A DNA stretch of 64,000 nucleotides from Gigantopelta aegis (GCF_016097555.1 NC_054707.1:43658873-43722872); one strand, 5' to 3'; shown: positions 31,001 through 43,718, counted from the first letter of the stretch. Program-made: numbers and translations. Notes: a model not told the origin generated them from the letters alone.

Positions 31001-34000
31001 GATGAAATTAGCGAAGGAGCTTTAACACAGGCATGCGTTTAAAGCCGAGTATACCAAAAATAGCGCTCGATATCGGAATCGTGTCAATACCGAATACCGT
31101 ACCGATACCGGGGTAAATCACCACAAAAATACCGATATTGATATCAAATCTCAAATTTCAATACCGCCCAGCTCTATACCCAACCCTGACTATAGGCGTA
31201 CAGGCTCCCATTTTTGTAGGGGGGCAGGCTGGCTTTTACCAGAATTAGATGAAAATGCCTGAATCTGAATTTATTCATATTAGCATTACTACCAAACAGC
31301 TGTAAGCCCTATATGGTTGCAAACAAATTACTACGCATGGATTACAACTAATTTTGAGGATAGAATGAATGAAATACATGGTTAAACGGTCTTATGTTCC
31401 CCAAATATCTGTATTATTCATGTCCTAATTTGAGGTTCTGCCCCCTGTCTCGTATGCTTATGACCCTGATGATGCGGTGAAAGGTTAACTCATCACATTT
31501 AGTGTTGAGTGAGTGCATGTCTCATTTCGTTGTTTTAAGATTCCTATACCACCTTGAATCTCTCATAACCCTTCAGCGGCTGTCCTGGACATATAGCTGA
31601 GGGATGTGTGCCTAGAACAGCATGCTTAAACCATACCTGAACATGAACATTTATAATGAAAAGAAATGAATGAATTACCAATATGATTATTTGACCAGTA
31701 TCTCGTATTATTCAGGCTTTCATAGCGGGATAAAATCTATAGAACATACTGACTCATGCAGTATTGATTGATTCAGTTTCACTGAAATGTTTTCAAAATA
31801 AGGTCTCACTACACAGATGTCATCTGCCATTGAAACCCATGTTAAATTGCCCAACTTCAAATGAAGATTGCCAATAGAACGGGTTCTCGTTGGCACTAAC
31901 AACATACACCATTGTGAACATACATTATATAAGCATTTATTTTCACTCCAAAATTGAGAACATTTCCATCTCATTTTTTTGTTATGACCGCATCTGGCTG
32001 TAGTACTGGTCCGAACAGGTGGTTCATTAACTGATTCACTCCGGTTGTCTCTTGCACCCATGTCCCAAAAGGTAAATGCACAATATTACAAAATAACATG
32101 GGCAAAATACAGCCAGAAGGCTTACCATTAAACACACATATTGTTCTCATTCTTCACCATTTCCTAGAAGTGAATATGTGAACCACAACTTGTGTCACAA
32201 TTAGGAACTATAGAGGACCGTGATGAATGAACTCTCACCCGGAAGTGATCTGTGTAGTAAGACCTAAGTAAACATAAAGAAGTACATGACCTAGAATTTA
32301 ATACAAGTGACAGTTACAGAAATCTTCAACTTGATATTTATCAGTTTACAGCAAATCTGGTTTTATATGTCCGTCATTTTGTAAAACAGCAAAACAAAAT
32401 GTTTATGTGTGTTTTGAATGTATTCCTGACCTGTTTGATATTATTGTTTTCTGTAGCGGTTTTACAAGAAAGCAGCTGCCTTTGTACTTCGAGCAGTGGC
32501 CAAACATTCTCCCCAGCTGGCTCAGTCTGTGGTGGATTGTGGTGCACTTGATGCCCTTGTTATTTGCTTGGAAGAATTTGATCCTGGTGTAAAAGAATCG
32601 GCAGCATGGGCATTAGGTTATATCGCCAGACACAATGCAGGTAAATAATAATAATAATAATAATAATAGTAGTAGTAATAATAATAGAATCTCTTACTGT
32701 TGTAAGATAAAGATAAGGCCAAGACCAACACTTGTAAAGGAGAATTGTTTTGGAAAGATTCAAGGTAATTTTCTACTCCAATATAAAAGCTAGCTGATTC
32801 GATCCAATGGTAAGGAAATTAAGATCTATTTTAGAGTATCGACACAAAAGAGAAAATACCGGGAGGAGGTGGGTGAGTTGTCTCCCCCCCCCCCTCTCCC
32901 CCCGAAAAATATGGGCAATAGTGTTTTTGGTTTAAGAGTACCCTTTTTGTGTAGCTGGAGAAAACCCTTATTACTGAGCCCTGATTGCCTTTTTACTGCC
33001 CTCAGAGCTAGGAACGGCCTTGATTAGCATACCATGTGAATTATGGAGCAACACCATGTCACCAGTAAAGTAATGAAGTTTTCTGTCTGTTTTCAGAGTT
33101 GGCCCAGGCTGTGGTGGATGCAGGGGCAGTTCCACTTCTTGTGCTCTGCATCCAGGAGCCGGAACTGTCCTTGAAGAGAATCTCGGCCTCAGCACTGAGC
33201 GATATCTGTAAGCACTCGCCGGAACTCGCCCAGACCGTGGTTGATGCTGGGGCCATAGCTCACCTAGCACAGATGATACTTAACCCAGATGCCAAGCTGA
33301 AGGTGATCACAGAACTTAGTGTTATAAGTGTTTAGGTCACGCCATACAGATGCTGTCTGTCATTGAAGCAGACGTAACAATTTAATGTTGTTTTGACTTA
33401 AAACTACTTGTTAAATACATCATGTTGACTTTAAATTTCATCTGTGTAATGGGGTTGAATGTGTGTATTTTCTCTGCTCTAGTCTATTGTTCAGTTATAC
33501 AAATTTTTCAGAACCACACCTGGAACTGTGAATTTGAAATGTTCCAAAATGTGCTTAACAGCATCTAGAATTAAAATATCTTCGGTAGCTCTTTGTTCCC
33601 AGAACCCCTTAGTAATTTGTTGTTTCCTTTTGCAACAATTAAAACTTTAATTCATATGTATGTCACTGGCTCCAAATCCATTTAAAATTTCCATCTGATG
33701 AATTTGATGGTTAATAACCGATGTCAAAACTGCTTGAATAGTCTATCGTGATTTCTTGCAAAACAAGAAACGTACTGGTTTATTATTGTATTCCTTTACC
33801 AGAAACGAAAATCCTCCCATGTTTTTCAGGATATTTTTTTCTATCCCTGTTCTTTGATGAAAAGGGTCACAGTATCCCGATACTTTTCGAAATATAAAGT
33901 TTACCATTGTTTTGTGTATTATAATTAAAATTAAAATCTTTGTATTTTGCATTTTGCTAAATATATAAGTGACTTTTCTTGTTCTTACAGCGACAAGTGT

Positions 34001-37000
34001 TTTCAGCTCTGAGCCAGATTGCCAAACACTCGGTGGATCTAGCGGAGATGGTTGTGGAGGCAGAAATCTTCCCGGCTGTACTTACGTGTCTGAAAGACCC
34101 TGACGAATACGTTAAGAAGAACGTGGCCACACTGATCAGAGAAATAGCAAAACACACACCAGAGGTATCATCTTATTAATGCTGTTAAATAGTATGATGT
34201 ATAAAATGATAAAAGTGAGGTACATTAGGTGGAGTACATGTACATTTTAAAGAACATATGTTTTACATATATGGGGCGGGGGGATGGATTAGGATAGAGC
34301 GATTGCCTGAGGTTTTGTAATGATCAATCACCAGACAAATGACAGGTTAATAATTAGGATATTAAACTGCTGTTTGATATCAAGTTTATGTGCCTCATGA
34401 AATAATGTTCTAAAGTTTATGACAGATAAAAGTGATTTCATGTACCTGCTTAGTGGACATACATTTTAATAAAAAATGGAAGCTTGATTGATATCTTATT
34501 TAATTAAATTATCAAATTAAATTACCCAGATCATCACAATATTTTTTCACAAAATATGCTTGTTTAGATCTGTGTAAAGATATAATTGATGTGTATTGTT
34601 TTGTATATTGTAGCTTGCTCAGCTGATCGTGAATGCTGGTGGGGTGGCTGCGGTTGTCGACTACGTTGGAGAATCAAAGGGAACCGTTCGACTACCGGGC
34701 ATCATGATGCTAGGATATGTGGCAGCTCATTCGGAAAATCTGGCCATGGCTGTTATCGTGTCAAAGGTATTTAATATATTTCTGTTATTACCATTACTCA
34801 GAATTTGACAGTTTTATATAGAACAGTCTTTGGATCAGGATTTAAGCTGGGGGAAAGAAAAATATGATACAGCAATTATGCTATCCATCCAGTTAAATAT
34901 ACAGGCTTTGGATTTAGAGATTTGTTTTTAGGATTCTGCCAGAACCTTAAAATAATATACATGTAATATAGATATTATAGTATTGCAGAAGCACAGAATT
35001 ATGTTCAATTCACAATTTGATATATTATGTCAGGGTATGAACATTTCTCAGATGTACTTCTAGACATGTTCATATCCATCCATGTATGTGTTAAGACATA
35101 CTTTTAGGTTTTATTAATGTGATTATTTCAGTGCATGTTAAGTTTGTTTTGTCTTGCAGGGAGTAGTTCAGCTGGCGATCGCGCTGTCGGAGGAGCAGGA
35201 GGACCACATCCAGGCAGCGGCGGCCTGGGCGCTCGGTCAGATTGGTCGACACACGCCCGAACACTCGAAGGCCGTTGCTGTCGCCAACGTCCTGCCCAAA
35301 CTACTGCAGTGCTACTTGAGAGCCGATGTGTCCGAGGACTTACAGACAAAGGTAGGTGCTGGCGAACTCCAGATAGAAGATTATGTGTGTGTTATAGACC
35401 TTTGTCTTACTTTAACCTCAGTCACTAATCTATGGGTTTTGTTGCCCTGCTAATACAAAATGCATTTTTGGTGAAATAACAATTTTGAGGAAATCACTTT
35501 TTTGTGTCTTATATTTGTTTAGTAAAGGCTTTGTTAAACTCTTTTGTGTCTCAAAGTCAAGGAACCAGGAAAGCATTGCTCTGATATCTAGCTATATTAG
35601 ATTGATGTGTGCTCTAAAAGACCACAATTAAGGCATTAACTCATTTTGTACAAGATTGACACTTAAGGTTTTCTTCATATTATTCATGATCGCTAATAAC
35701 ATTTATGTTTTTCTAAATTATTAAATCATATTGGCATTGCAACACAGACTGATGTACTCATTAACATTCACATACTTTAATGTAAAAAGGCGAGGGTGTT
35801 TGAAATGTAGCCCATGGTCACACGACTGGTACATCATGGTCTGTCATATGAGTGTTTCTATCTGTGAAAGTGCATGTAAAAGATCCATTGCTGCTATTTA
35901 GTAGTAGTAGCTTGAGTGGTAACAGAGGGTTTTCTGTCACAATCTAGACCAAATATGAAATGACAATGTATTAGACACCCAATAGTTGTAATATAAAACA
36001 TGGTGAGCTGTCGTTAAACAAATATTTGTTTCTTTTCCTGAGATGTTGCAAACACAGAGCCCTGTTGTTTGACATCTAGTCATTTGTTTATTTGTTCGTT
36101 AACTTGTCCATTCATCCATCCATCCATCCATCCAGCCATCTATCCTTCATCCATCTACCCACCCAAGAACCCACATCTATCCATCCATCCATCCCATCCA
36201 TCCATCCATAACTAACTAAAACAATTATTAATAACACATTGTTATAGACTCCAAAAGGAGATACTAAATTAAACATTTATAAAATTCAGCAAAGTTACAA
36301 TTCCATGTCGTAGTTCTCATGTTTTTTTCCGTCTTAACATTTAAACTGTTTGTGTTGTTTCCAGAGCAAGAAAGCTTTGAAGAACATCCTACAGAAGTGT
36401 GTGCACCTGCCGGCCCTGGAGCCGCTGTTACACGACGCCCCGCCCAACATCCTGAAGCACGTGGTCGGTCAGTTTAGCAAGGTGTTGCCGCATGACTCGA
36501 AGGCCAGGCGATTGTTTGTCACCAGTGGGGGGCTCAAGAAGATACAGGAGATCAAGGCAGAGGCCGGATCAGCCCTTGCAGAATATATCAACACAATCAA
36601 CAACTGCTACCCAGAGGAAATCGTAAAGTATGTACACTCTGTAGCTGTACACTGTTCACTAAGGCAACACCATACGATAAAACTGCCTCCTACGAGATAT
36701 AGCAACTGATGAAATTGTAATGTTATCTTGTCACAATCGGCTATTCTCATGGTTACTCTCATAAGAGGCACTCCTATTGTACGGCTTCGCAGTTACTGTC
36801 TTTAAACCCTGATCATCATGATAATAGTTGAAGTGGGTTTCGTGTAATATTGCAAAATGGATGGCTTACGGGACTAGCTTTGGATGCGCAGAGTTCGATC
36901 CTGTTGTGAATGGAACTTTTGAATCTATATATGAGCAAGGGACATCATTGATGTTCAAAAACTATCTATGAAAATGCACCTATGGCTTTTTGACTGGCCT

Positions 37001-37718
37001 CGGTGGCGTCGTGGTTAGGCCATCGGTCTACAGGCTGGTAGGTACTGAGTTCAGATCCCAGTCGAGGCATGGGATTTTTAATCCAGATACCGACTCCAAA
37101 CCCTGAGTGAGTGCTCCGCAAGGCTCAATGGGTAGATGTAAACCACTTGCACCGACCAGTGATCCATAACTGGTTCAACAAATTCCATGGTTTGTGCTAT
37201 CCTGCCTGTGGGAAGCGCAAATAAAAGATCCCTTGCTGCTAATTGGAAAGCGTAGCCCATGTAGTGGCGACAGCGGGTTTCCTCTCAAACTCTGTGTGGT
37301 CCATAACCATATGTCTGATACTATATAACTGTAAATAAAATGTGGTGAGTGCGTCGTTAAATAAAACATTTCTTTCTTTCTATGGCTTTTTGTGAATATC
37401 CAGCCAGGCAAGACTCTGGGTCTTTTAAAAACATATTTTTCAAATGTGATATTGTTTTTACTTGTATAATGTTGCATTTAGTGTAAGTCCTTTCATCCAT
37501 TCTACAGTACATACTATGTTATCAGTGTCTGTGTTTGTGTGGTTGCCTATCCAATCAGTGCATTTTATAAAAAGTGTTGGGATCAGTGTTATTTATTTTA
37601 ATAAACGTTTCAGTTACATTTTTTTGTTTTCTTTTATTTCAGATACTATTCACCTGGATATTCTGATGCCCTGCTGGAAAGAGTGGAACAATATTCCCCA
37701 CAACAGTTAACCAATTGA
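28075..37718 (+). CDS. SPAG6: Sperm-associated antigen 6 (SPAG6/PF16), 9 coding exons
   Basis: Coding exons: 28075-28099, 30212-30474, 32457-32640, 33097-33302, 33991-34164, 34614-34766, 35160-35351, 36365-36627, 37643-37718. All are GT-AG, the phases are consistent, and they total 1536 bp, 511 aa (human 509). The protein begins MSQRQVLQVFEQYQKSRTQF and ends YYSPGYSDALLERVEQYSPQ-QLTN. Armadillo repeats fill most of it: QQTAALALGRLANYNDDLAE, KESAAWALGYIARHNAELAQ, KRISASALSDICKHSPELAQ, SALSQIAKHSVDLAEMVVEA, AAAAWALGQIGRHTPEHSKA. SPAG6 is the orthologue of Chlamydomonas PF16, a central-pair protein needed for axoneme stability and flagellar beating. Conservation is very high throughout and no break is seen. 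It is divergent from CISD3. Introns host a foldback element, a hAT-like MITE and SINEs. Confidence 0.97.
28381..29823. mobile_element. Long foldback (inverted-repeat) transposon in SPAG6 intron 1
   Basis: A 1443-bp element with two nearly identical inverted arms, 28381-28897 and 29308-29823 (about 516 bp each), around a loop of about 410 bp. Direct 8-bp duplications GTTGCATC flank it (28373-28380 and 29824-29831). The ends read GAAGTATGGCGATCTCGCC and, in reverse, GGAGCCTGGCGATCTCGCC. Each arm contains several copies of a short palindromic word, GGCGANNTCGCC or close variants, against an AT-rich background. One more lies in the loop at about 29226. No transposase is present. An 8-bp duplication fits hAT, P or Merlin; the ends do not decide. 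The short open frames in the arms are the same sequence read twice. Confidence 0.9.
30798..31176. mobile_element. hAT-like MITE in SPAG6 intron 2
   Basis: A 379-bp element with inverted ends TAGAGCTGGGCGGTAT and 8-bp target duplications TACCCAAC (30790-30797 and 31177-31184). The interior is rich in the words ATACCG/CGGTAT. TAGAG ends with 8-bp duplications are typical of hAT. No coding capacity; the open frame 30755-30991 is incidental. Confidence 0.9.
31560..31668 (+). mobile_element. SINE 3' fragment, second family
   Basis: Contains CGGCTGTCCTGGACATATAG and CAGCATGCTTAAACCATACC, and ends in GAAAAGAAATGAATGAA. It matches the 3' half of the SINE at 21489-21750. 5'-truncated, in SPAG6 intron 2. 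Confidence 0.65.
35795..36030 (+). mobile_element. Degraded SINE in SPAG6 intron 7
   Basis: Contains CACGACTGGTACATCATGG, GTGCATGTAAAAGATCCATT and GAGCTGTCGTTAAACAAATA, the core and tail of the first SINE family with many changes. Confidence 0.65.
36115..36212. repeat. (ATCC)n microsatellite
   Basis: Imperfect CATC/ATCC tetranucleotide repeat in SPAG6 intron 7. Confidence 0.9.
36993..37379 (+). mobile_element. Full-length composite SINE with 13-bp target duplication
   Basis: Flanked by CTATGGCTTTTTG at 36980-36992 and 37380-37392. The head is GGCCTCGGTGGCGTCGTGGT (shared with the 21489 family). The middle contains CCAGTGATCCATAACTGG. The core contains GTGCTATCCTGCCTGTGGGA and AAAAGATCCCTTGCTGCTAA (shared with the first family). 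The tail is GCGTCGTTAAATAAAACATT followed by TTTC repeats. The intact duplication shows a fairly recent insertion into SPAG6 intron 8. Confidence 0.93.
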
Positions 37719-37739
37719 CATATTATGTGATGAAAACAA

Positions 37740-37745
37740 AATAAA
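37740..37745 (+). terminator. SPAG6 polyadenylation signal candidate
   Basis: AATAAA 22 bp after the SPAG6 stop codon. A second AATAAA at 37862-37867 is an alternative that would give a longer 3' UTR. Confidence 0.5.
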
Positions 37746-38699
37746 CACTGACAGATGTCTGATTCTATACATTTTACCACATCCATAAAAAAACACACAA
37801 AAAAACATACAGTGAAGAACTTAAAATGATCGTGCGGCTATGTCTAAAGAGTGGGCCAGATAATAAAGATGTTTTATGTTATGTGTAATGAACTCAGGAC
37901 CCAACCATTATTTTTTTAGCGTTAGTATGAGTTACTGATGAGTTATTAACATTATGAGTTTTTATATTGCTGGGATGAAAAGTTTCATTTTTATTTCGTT
38001 TTTCTTCTATAACTGCAGTACATAATTTAAAATTTTATATTTATTATATGCACTGAATTTATATTCTTTGTGAGTCTTGGTGCCTGTAATGAAGATGTTT
38101 TAATGTTCTGAAGCTAGTGTAACAGGATTGTTTGCCATTTTGTTTTAATACTACATACAGGCTCCAAGACTTTATCATGTATCATAAAAATGTCTGAAAT
38201 TGGCTTATATTGTACTCCAAATGAAAGGATTATATTTTTTATCCTAAGCATAATGTAATCATTTTGCTTTTTAAATATTAATTAATTTTCATTTGGTTAC
38301 TTGTTGTGACATAAATTTTATTAAAACTGATATTGTATTTTAAAGAGAAAATAAATAATAGTTTTTGTATATATTAATTTGATGGTTGACAGATTTTCTT
38401 ATGTCCCAGTTCCTAATCTTTAAAAAACAGTTGACGCTTTGGATAAATACTAGTAAATGTTTCCATTTGAGGGTATTTGGCCTAGCAGAGAGGTATTTGC
38501 TTAGCCTTATGTACAATATATATAATATCAATAGATAAAGTTTAAATAGAAAATATTTCACTTTTGTATATAATTTCAATACATCAATTTCCCTGGCCAC
38601 ATGATCAATCTGATTAAAATTAACTCTACTGGTCTATTAATTTTAATTAGATTGCCATACAATAATCACAATGTGTAAGGTTTTGGACTAAATATTAAA

Positions 38700-41010
38700 T
38701 AGTATCATGACAAAGGGGAAAAAGTAGTTCAGTGACAGGTCATTTGCTGGGTGATATGATAGAATCATGACAAAGGGGAAAGAGTAGTTCAGTGACAGGT
38801 CATTTGTTGGGGGATATGATAGAATCATTATACAGGGAAAAGAGTAGTCAGTGACAGATCATTTGCTAGGAGATATGATAGAATCATTGCACAGGGAAAA
38901 GTAGTTCAGTGACAGATCATTTGCTGGGGGATATAATAGAATCATTACATAGGGTAGAGTAGTCAGTGACAGGTCATTTGCTAGGAGATATAATAGAATC
39001 ATTACACAGGGAAAAGAGTAGTCGGTGACAGGTCATTTGCTAGGAGATATGATAGAATCATTACACAGGGAAAAGTAGTTCAGTGATGGATCATTTGCTG
39101 GGAGATATGATAGAATCATTACACAGGGAAAAGTAGTTCAGTGGCAGGTCATTTGCTGGGGGATATGATAGAATCATTACACAGGGAAAAGTAGTTCAGT
39201 GACAGATCATTTGCTGGGAGATGTGATATAATCATTACACAGGGAAAAGTAGTTCAGTGACAGATCATTTGCTGGGAGATATGATAGAATCATTACACAG
39301 GGAAAAGTAGTTCAGTCATAGGTCATTTGCTGGGTGATATGATAGAATCATTACACAGGGAAAAGTAGTTCAGTGACAGATCATTTGCTGGGTGATATGA
39401 TAGAATCATTACACAGGGAAAAGAGTAGTTCAGTGACTGATCATTTGCTGGGTAATATGATAGAATCATTACACAGGGAAAAGAGTAGTCGGTGACTGAT
39501 CATTTGCTGGGTGATATGATAGAATCATTACACAGGGAAAAGAGTAGTCAGTGACAGATCATTTGCTGGGAGATATAGAATCATTACACAGGGAAAAGAG
39601 TAGTCAGTGACAGATCATTTGCTGGGAAATATGATAGAATCATTACACGGGAAGAGTAGTCAGTGACAGCATCATTTGCTGGGGGGATATGATAGAATCA
39701 TTACACAGGGAAAAGAGTAGTTCAGTGACAGATCATTTGCTGGGGGATATGATAGAATCATTACACAGGGAAAAGTAGTTCAGTGACAGATCATTTGCTG
39801 GGAGATATGATGGAATTATTACACAGGGAAAAGTAGTTCAGTGACAGATCATTTGCTGGGAGATATGATAGAATCATTACACAGGGAAAAGAGTAGTCAG
39901 TGGCAGGTCATTTGCTGGGAGATATGATAGAATCATTACACAGGGAAAAGTAGTTCAGTCATAGGTCATTTGCTGGGGGATATGATAGTATCATGACACA
40001 GGGTAAAGAGTAGTTCAGTGACAGGTCATTTGCTGGGGGATATGATAGTATCATGACACAGGGGAAAGAGTAGTTCAGTGACAGGTCATTTGCTGGGGGA
40101 TATGATAGTATCATGACACAGGGGAAAGAGTAGTTCAGTGACAGGTCATTTGCTGGGGGATATGATAGTATCATGACACAGGGAAAAGAGTAGTTCAGTG
40201 ACAGGTCATTTGCTGGGGGATATGATAGTATCATTACACAGGGGAAAGAATAGTTCAATGACAGGTCATTTGCTGGGGGATATGATAGTATCATGACACA
40301 GGGGAAAGAGTAGTTCACTGACAGGTCATTTGCTGGGGGATATGATAGTATCATGACACAGGGGAAAGAGTAGTTCACTGACAGGTCATTTGCTGGGGGA
40401 TATGATAGTATCATTACACGGGAAAGAGTAGTTCAATGACAGGTCATTTGCTGGGGGATATGATAGTATCATGACACAGGAGAAAGAGTAGTTCAGTGAC
40501 AGACACAGGGAAGAGTAGTCGGTGACAGATCATTTGCTGAGGGATATGATAGTATCATGACACAGGGAAAAGGGTAGTCCTTGACAGATCATTTGCTGAG
40601 GAATATGATAGCATCGTGACAGGGAAAAGAGTACTCGGTGACAGACACGGAAAAGAATAGTTCAGTGACAGATCATTTGCTGGGGGATATGATAGTATGA
40701 CACGGGGGAAAAGGGAGAATACTTGACAGATCATTTGCTGAGGAATATGATAGCATCGTGACATGGGGAAAAGAGTACTCGGTGACAGACACAGGGAAAA
40801 GAATAGTTCAGTGACAGATCATTTGCTGGAGATATGATAGTATCATGACACAGGGAAAAGAATAGTTCAGTGACAGATCATTTGCTGGAGATATGATAGT
40901 ATCATGACACAGAGAAAAGAGTAGTTCAGTGAGGTCATTTGCTGGGGATATGATAGTATCATGACACAGGGAAAAGAGTAGTTCGGTGACAGACCATTTG
41001 CTGGGGATAC
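38700..41010. repeat. 58-60-bp minisatellite, about 39 copies
   Basis: Direct tandem array built on CAGGGAAAAGTAGTTCAGTG, ACAGATCATTTGCTGGGAGA and TATGATAGAATCATTACA. A right-hand subfamily (39960-40500) has AGTATCATGACACAGGGGAA and is more uniform. Irregular, partly deleted units occur at 40500-40900. Long open frames on the minus strand (39959-40414, 40555-40764, 40808-41110) simply read the repeat. It starts about 980 bp past the SPAG6 stop. A stray inverted half-unit lies at 41262-41288. Confidence 0.96.
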
Positions 41011-41787
41011 GGCTTGTATAATTTGTCTGGACTTTTTCAGAGTCTGTGGTATGTACTGTGAATGGGGATGGGAATGTGCATGTGAAAGATACTTTAACTG
41101 CCCCCCACATAGGCTAAACCTAACGCATTGCAGTAGTTTTCTCTCTCATCTCATGTTCAAGTGGTGATGCATGTTAACTATCTTGGACGTCAAATAGTCA
41201 TTTTCATAATGTTGCAGAGGTTTTGTTACAGAAATATTCCTCTCCAGTCTGTCTATTTAATGTCATGATACTATCATATCCCCCAGCACATTGTGCAATT
41301 AATGCTTCCCCCAAACGCAAACCCAAAGAAAACAACAAAACTAGAGCTTCCGCAACCAGTGCTAATGATTAGCGTTAAACCTGTCTTGAATCATTGGTTG
41401 GATCTAAGGCCGATCATTATGTGTGTGTGTGTGTTTTAGTCGCACATTTTCCCACTGTTATTTCGAAGTTCGATGCTGCGATGTGTAATTCAAGGGATGT
41501 AATTCATTTTAGACTGCTATTCTATGTATTTTGTAAAAGTTATTTCCCTTTTGTCCTTTAACTTTCTCTCCCTCCTCTGTCTTCGTCGTCTTCTTTCATG
41601 TAGTGGATGCTATAACTTTCATGTTGCCGCTATTAATTTATATCTTATTGGGAGAGACAGGACACTAGCATTGCACTGTTTTGATTGCTCCCACGTTTAG
41701 CGACGAGAAAGTTAAATTGTCACAATGGCGTGTCACAACCCCAGACCGAAATCGTCTGATTTAATTTACACGTTCAATCCAACACCA

Positions 41788-41911
41788 AGGGAAAAAATTC
41801 ATTTCAACTTATATCCAATACGGTTCAAGCACGCTGTCCTGGGCACACAGTTGATTAGTGATTAGTAACAGAGAAGAGGGTGTAGTGGCCGTATACCTAC
41901 CCATTGAGCCC
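41788..41911 (-). mobile_element. SINE 3' fragment, second family
   Basis: Reverse complement of the 21489-type SINE: ATTTCAACTTATATCCAAT, then CACGCTGTCCTGGGCACAC, then AGAGGGTGTAGTGGCC. It abuts the TTAA-flanked MITE. Confidence 0.65.
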
Positions 41912-41915
41912 TTAA

Positions 41916-42704
41916 AGCCGCACACCCTAGTTCCATCCAGCGAAAATAAATTATAATTTGGTTAATCTACAAACCTGTAACACACTTAGATCACGTTTTT
42001 ATCAAATGGAGTGAAAAAGCAGGTTTTATATCGATAAATACCATGGGAATCCCCATGTCCCAATTGCTTGAAATAATTTTGAAAGTTAGTATTCTGATGT
42101 CACCGGTAGATGTCGCTCGAAGCACAACAATGCCTACGTCACGACAAATTTCACAGACTTGGGGTGCGTTCGTTTTACCTCTCCTGGACATGTTCCAACT
42201 GTTCTGTCCTGGTTGTATCCCCTCTCCAGATATCGTAAGACTTAACAAAATTATTGGTTTTAAGGGTTTGTAACGTTTTGTATTGAGACACTTACTTGTC
42301 TGAACTTTATTGTTACTGAAAATGTTCACGAACTGTGAAGAAAAATCTCACAAATGAACAACAACAAATCGGATGTTGATTGCGCGAACCGTGCACGAGA
42401 AAACAAACCGAACCAATATGATATACCAACGTCTGTGACATTGAAATGGAAATATCCCCTCTAAAAATAGATTGGACCTCGCTTGCTTAACGGTTTTTTC
42501 TCGACAGAACGTCTTATGAAAAAAAATGCATTTCGTGGTTTTACAAACATCAGGATTACCAAAAAGCACTTCAGGTGAATGGAAATGTGTATTCTAAATA
42601 ATAAAATGTAAGTAAATTGCAATTTTATTTGTGAAAAATGGGGTTTAATAGCGAAAAACAACGCCGTAATGGTTAACAAATAGCCGTAACTAGGGTGTGT
42701 CCCT
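41916..42704. mobile_element. TTAA-type MITE, copy 1
   Basis: A 789-bp element flanked by TTAA at 41912-41915 and 42705-42708. Ends: AGCCGCACACCCTAGTT on the left, and AGGGACACACCCTAGTTAC on the right in reverse. The interior contains GGTTAATCTACAAACCTGTA and AAAAATGCATTTCGTGGTTT, shared with copy 2 at about 44868-45915. The segment near 42000-42330 is not present in copy 2 and may be an insertion. Confidence 0.75.
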
Positions 42705-42711
42705 TTAAGAA

Positions 42712-42866
42712 CTCAAATCAATGTGCTCTAGCGGCGTCGTTAAATAAAACAAACTTTACTTTTTACTTTAAGAACTCGCTCTGGGTTGGAGACGATACCG
42801 GGCTGCGAACCCTATACCTACCAGCCTCTAGTCCGTGGTTTAGCCACTGCGCCACCGAGGCCGGTA
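42712..42866. mobile_element. SINE tail and SINE head fragments
   Basis: 42712-42757 is a plus-strand tail (AATCAATGTGCTCTAGCGGC, GTCGTTAAATAAAAC). 42766-42866 is the minus-strand head of the second family (ACCTACCAGCCTCTAGTCCG, GCCACCGAGGCCGG). Confidence 0.65.
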
Positions 42867-43289
42867 TGGAAAACGGCCACCATCCGCGGAACAAGTTGAT
42901 TCACCAATGTTTAATGAAGACGATGTTCTAAAATGCACTTTTCTTCTTTCTACAAGTAAAACTCATCATGGCAAATGTTGGAAATTGCCTATATTTTAAA
43001 TATATAGTACTAACATATACTTTTATTTGACAAATATAAGTGTAAGACAATTTCAGGGTCTAGAACCAAACAGAGGGAAGTGACGCCCCCACCCCACCCC
43101 CGCTATTTTTTTGGAAAAATACGTCTACACGTCTTTCATGGTCGAGTTACAACTCAGACATACGTGAATATGGTGCCCCGAAACAGTCGTTCCTTACTCG
43201 GTGGCGTTGCAACCTCATGACGTAATCATGCACGAGATCAGACCATTAAATACAGCATCAACTTCAAACATCGGCAAAACACTATCCTG

Positions 43290-43718
43290 TAGGGTCTCCA
43301 CGAGTACTCGAGTACTCGGGCACGGGTCCAGTCTAGCAAGACTCGAGTCCGTTCACAGGACCCGAGTACCCGTACAAGGTGGAATCAACTATAATACACT
43401 GGACAATGTAGGACAATAATTTCAGGCTTAGATAATCAACGATATAAGTGACACAATAATTATAAGATCATGCGCTAGTTTCTTTTTTAAAACTGGCCGT
43501 CCATCCACCATAACACTAAATATATCAACCGGTTTCTAAATGCAATACAATGACATGATTTGGCATCCATGTTCAGCCCTGGAATTAAAATGTATAATTC
43601 TATTTAACTTTATTCCTTAGTCTCATCATCATCTAGTGTACGTGTCGGGTACTCGGGTCCGGGTCGAGTTTGACCCTCGAGTACTCGAGTCCAATATTAT
43701 GGACTCGTGGAGGCCCTA
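43290..43718. mobile_element. hAT-like MITE
   Basis: A 429-bp element with inverted ends TAGGGTCTCCACGAGT and TAGGGCCTCCACGAGT, and 8-bp duplications CTATCCTG (43282-43289 and 43719-43726). Near each end are repeated palindromic words CTCGAGTACTCG and GGGTACTCGGG. No coding capacity. Confidence 0.92.

Noticed and set aside
32971-33270. Minus-strand frames of 99 and 65 aa
   Set aside because: Shadows of SPAG6 exon 4 (33097-33302) on the opposite strand.
35128-35428. Frames of 73 and 97 aa overlapping SPAG6 exon 7
   Set aside because: Wrong-frame or wrong-strand shadows of exon 7 (35160-35351).
39959-41110. Long minus-strand open frames with repeated ILSYPPANDLS peptide
   Set aside because: They read the 58-60-bp minisatellite, and the peptide repeat follows the DNA repeat exactly. 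No splice or start context.
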